A stretch of 64,000 nucleotides of DNA from Subsaximicrobium wynnwilliamsii (GTDB lineage: Bacteria; Bacteroidota; Bacteroidia; Flavobacteriales; Flavobacteriaceae), in NCBI RefSeq assembly GCF_007997225.1, contig NZ_VORM01000004.1, positions 248,001 through 312,000 on the forward strand. Reading direction: 5' to 3'. Shown here in pieces: positions 61,796 through 64,000 of this stretch. Made by a program: the position numbers and the translations under genes. The notes under the pieces are model-generated. The model did not search any database. It saw nothing but the letters and a program-made list of their open reading frames with translations, and was not told the DNA's origin. Position 1 is the first letter of the stretch, and each line of letters opens with the position of its first letter.

Positions 61796-62221
61796 TTAAA
61801 AATGTTTCAAAAAGTGATACCCCAAAATCTCAAACCCCTCATTGTAATACAATTTATGTGAAGGATAATTTTGGACGTAGGTATTCAACTCTGCGCTATT
61901 GCAGCCTTTGGCTTTGACGTGGGCGTAAATCCAAGCTAAGAATTGCTTTCCCAGTCCTTGATTGCGATAATCCGTTTCAATATAGACGTGATCCAATTCA
62001 ACCGTTTTCCCAACGTAATGTCTGGTCGAAAACCAAAGGCCAGACATACCAACAAGCTGCTTTTGATGATAAATCACAGCACATTCGTAATTCTGGTTTA
62101 CCATTTCGCTAAACCGTTCTCTTAAAATGGCTTCGGAATTTTTCGCGTTGCTAAGCTTTTGAATCATGGGAATGATTTGAAAGATTTCTGAAGCATCAAG
62201 AATTTTAAACTGAAAGTCCAT
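61796..62221 (-). CDS. GNAT-family N-acetyltransferase
   Basis: A 141-residue acyltransferase with the acetyl-CoA motif VYIETDYRNQGLGKQFLAW (R/Q-x-x-G-x-G/A signature) and a C-terminal YNEGFEILGYHF. The acceptor cannot be read from sequence. Divergent from a second GNAT gene. Confidence 0.88.
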   Translation of the reverse strand: MDFQFKILDASEIFQIIPMIQKLSNAKNSEAILRERFSEMVNQNYECAVIYHQKQLVGMSGLWFSTRHYVGKTVELDHVYIETDYRNQGLGKQFLAWIYAHVKAKGCNSAELNTYVQNYPSHKLYYNEGFEILGYHFLKHF

Positions 62222-62289
62222 CGGAAGAATTTTTGAGTGAAGATAGAATTTTTTGTTTAAGTTTGAATGCTCATCAGCGCTGGAAATAC

Positions 62290-62751
62290 ATGGATAGCAA
62301 AATTATAAATGAGACTTTTTTCGTAAAGGATATTTCGGCAAAAGACACTTACGCAGTGCGACACCCCGTCTTGAGAGCAGGAAAACCTATGGAATCTTGC
62401 GTATTTTCCAATGATGATTTAGAAACCACATTTCATTACGGACTTTTGAAAGGCAGCAAACTCATTGGTGTTGCCTCCTATTTCAAAAATGGAAACGCAA
62501 GTTTTTCCGAAGTAAAACAGTACCAACTTAGAGGCATGGCCATTTTGGAAAACTTTCAAGGCCAAAAGCTCGGCGATTTACTTTTAAAAGAGACGGAGCA
62601 AATGATGGCATTAAAATCGGTAGCCCGTATTTGGTGCAACGCCAGAGTCAGCGCTGCGGGTTTTTACACAAAGAATGGGTACAGCATTATTGGCACTGCT
62701 TTTGAGATTCCAGAGGTCGGGATGCATTATGTGATGACGAAGGTCGTTTAA
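62290..62751 (+). CDS. GNAT-family N-acetyltransferase
   Basis: A 153-residue acyltransferase with the acetyl-CoA signature MAILENFQGQKLGDLLL and a C-terminal GFYTKNGYSIIGTAFEI. A TTG start at 62233 would add 19 residues that look unrelated; the ATG at 62290 is preferred. The substrate is unknown. A heptad array begins a few bases after its stop. Confidence 0.87.
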   Translation: MDSKIINETFFVKDISAKDTYAVRHPVLRAGKPMESCVFSNDDLETTFHYGLLKGSKLIGVASYFKNGNASFSEVKQYQLRGMAILENFQGQKLGDLLLKETEQMMALKSVARIWCNARVSAAGFYTKNGYSIIGTAFEIPEVGMHYVMTKVV

Positions 62752-62755
62752 TTGT

Positions 62756-62834
62756 TTGTTGTCTGTTACCTGTTGTGTGTTGTGTGTTGTCTGTTCTCTG
62801 TTTTCTGTTACCTGTTGTGTGTTGTGTGTTGTCT
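62756..62834. repeat. Heptad tandem array, unit gttgtgt
   Basis: About eleven 7-base units (gttgtgt, gttgtct, gttctct, gttttct, gttacct), including a larger order of roughly 42 bases. Confidence 0.85.
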
Positions 62835-62892
62835 GCAAATAATAATTTTTCAGCTAAACACCTTTTTTTGCACAAATAAACCATTTAGGCAT

Positions 62893-62922
62893 GAGGGATT
62901 GGGGATTAGGTATTAGGTATTA
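62893..62922. repeat. Heptad tandem array, unit gtattag
   Basis: Four units (ggattgg, ggattag, gtattag, gtattag). Confidence 0.8.
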
Positions 62923-62974
62923 GGCAAGATTAAATCATAATGAAAAATAAGTTGATTGTTGAACTTACCCATTT

Positions 62975-63013
62975 CAAACTTTGAACTTTGAACTTTGAAT
63001 TTTGAATTTTGAA
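62975..63013 (+). repeat. Heptad tandem array before the M15 gene, unit tttgaac/tttgaat
   Basis: Five to six units (tttgaac twice, then tttgaat three times) end about ten bases before the ATG at 63023, occupying the promoter/leader region. Confidence 0.85.
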
Positions 63014-63022
63014 TTCTAAAAC

Positions 63023-63754
63023 ATGGACAGAAAAAAATTCATTCAAGCATCATTACTCGGCAGCTTAGGAATCGCGCTGATGCCGCAGCTATCCTTCGCT
63101 GTCAATACTGAAATCTCATACGAAGAACTTATTGGGAAAGGTCAACCAGAACTTTTTGGGACCGGTTACCAATTGCGAAAAGAGACAAATGAGGCTTTTA
63201 TAAAAATGGCTGCGGAAGCTTTAAAAAGTGATATCAAAATCCAAGTGGTGTCCAGCTACCGAAGCTTCGAACATCAAAACCGCATTTGGGAACGCAAGTA
63301 CAAACGCTACCAAAACCAAGGTCTTTCGCCAGAGGCTGGCATTGCAAAAATTATTGAATACTCCACCATCCCTGGGACTTCAAGACACCATTGGGGCACA
63401 GATCTGGACATTATCGATGCTCATGTTAGACAACCTTCTTCAGTTTTGCAAGCCCAACATTTTGAGGAAAATGGGTGCTACCGAAAACTAAAACTATGGA
63501 TGGAAACCCATGCCAAATCATTCGGGTTTTTCCTGGTCTATACCAAAGAGCCGTCCCGAAAAGGCTTTAAATATGAGCCATGGCATTATAGCTATAGAGC
63601 ACTCTCGCAAGGCTACCTCCAAACCTATAAAACCTTCGATCTTAAAACCATCATTAGCAAGGAACAACTCATGGGTCATGATTATTTTTCAGAAGCATTC
63701 ATCAATGCCTATTTAAAAGAACATATGCTGGACATCAATCCTGATCTCCTCTAA
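63023..63754 (+). CDS. M15-family D-alanyl-D-alanine carboxypeptidase (VanY-like)
   Basis: A 243-residue protein with a signal sequence (FIQASLLGSLGIALMPQLSFA). Zinc motif SRHHWGTDLDI (His about 122, Asp about 129) and the final EPWHYSY. It should trim the terminal D-Ala of peptidoglycan stem peptides in the periplasm. Monocistronic. Confidence 0.92.
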   Translation: MDRKKFIQASLLGSLGIALMPQLSFAVNTEISYEELIGKGQPELFGTGYQLRKETNEAFIKMAAEALKSDIKIQVVSSYRSFEHQNRIWERKYKRYQNQGLSPEAGIAKIIEYSTIPGTSRHHWGTDLDIIDAHVRQPSSVLQAQHFEENGCYRKLKLWMETHAKSFGFFLVYTKEPSRKGFKYEPWHYSYRALSQGYLQTYKTFDLKTIISKEQLMGHDYFSEAFINAYLKEHMLDINPDLL

Positions 63755-63803
63755 AGACAAGTCCTCAAGGCCGATCGTCCAGTTTGTGAAATTCCAAGAA
63801 ACG

Positions 63804-63845
63804 AATTCCCAAATCTCAAATCCCATACTCCAAACTCCAAATATA
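63804..63845. repeat. Degenerate heptad tandem array, unit caaatcc
   Basis: Five or six imperfect 7-base units (caaatct, caaatcc, catactc, caaactc, caaatat) after the M15 gene. Confidence 0.65.
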
Positions 63846-63910
63846 TTATCTAAGCCTAAATTTAGATATCTAAAACCAAAAAAAAGCTCGCATGTTGAGG
63901 CTATTGGAAC

Positions 63911-63945
63911 TAAAAACGCCCTGATTTCTCAAGGCGCTTTTGTGG
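63911..63945 (+). terminator. Weak terminator after the M15 gene
   Basis: Arms aacgccctga / tcaaggcgctt (one mismatch, loop tttc) followed by a short T run. Confidence 0.5.
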
Positions 63946-64000
63946 CTAACTCATTCTAATTAATCTAAAATATCAAACAAAGTTTAAGATTCCAATTGTC

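Overview
The window looks like chromosomal DNA of a marine-type member of the Flavobacteriaceae (Bacteroidota). The evidence is the gene order sigma-54 regulator - lptE - TPR protein - secG - groES - groEL, the exosortase F pair, a type IX secretion (T9SS) C-terminal domain protein, many lipoproteins and TonB/carboxypeptidase-regulatory-like proteins, TAnnTTTG-type promoters and low GC. No rRNA, tRNA, CRISPR array, prophage or intact insertion sequence was seen.

Layout. 1-5.4 kb: envelope and chaperone genes (lptE, secG, groES/EL). 5.5-11.4 kb, minus strand: a lipoprotein, a probable metal-acquisition set (secreted HMA protein, TonB-dependent receptor, HYC_CC_PP protein) and xrtF with its partner. 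11.5-15.2 kb: a free methionine sulfoxide reductase-like GAF protein, an ABC permease and purH. 15.6-21.2 kb: the mreBCD-mrdA-rodA cell-shape operon. 21.4-25.7 kb: a T9SS/collagen-like surface pair, an M28 peptidase and MsrA. 25.8-32.9 kb: a cysteine-free 'zinc ribbon' protein, Nif3-like, lpxK, a hybrid histidine kinase, gap and lipA. 33.5-36.8 kb: two ECF-type sigma factors, one with an anti-sigma factor and one coupled to a glycosyltransferase. 37-44.7 kb: murB, an aminotransferase, a retropepsin-PDZ protein, a DUF1573 protein, valS and a lipoprotein. 45.2-53.7 kb: a kynurenine-to-2-aminomuconate catabolic cluster (kynU, kmo, RidA-type deaminase, aldehyde dehydrogenase, SDR, 3-hydroxyanthranilate dioxygenase, ACMS decarboxylase). 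54-64 kb: an O-methyltransferase, tatA, an M1 peptidase / DUF6702 / triple-paralogue block, pepE, two GNATs and an M15 peptidase.

The most unusual content lies between the genes. There are about ten heptameric (period-7) tandem arrays of unrelated unit sequence, an eight-unit 23-bp array before groES, period-6 arrays, and several palindromic repeat families. Every junction of the kynurenine cluster carries at least one such element, and one copy encodes the last nine residues of the RidA-type deaminase. At the protein level, several enzymes lack expected catalytic or metal-binding residues: the M28 peptidase, the SDR, the zinc-ribbon protein and the fRMsr-like GAF protein.

All calls rest on reading the sequence and on recalled family knowledge. 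No database search was possible.
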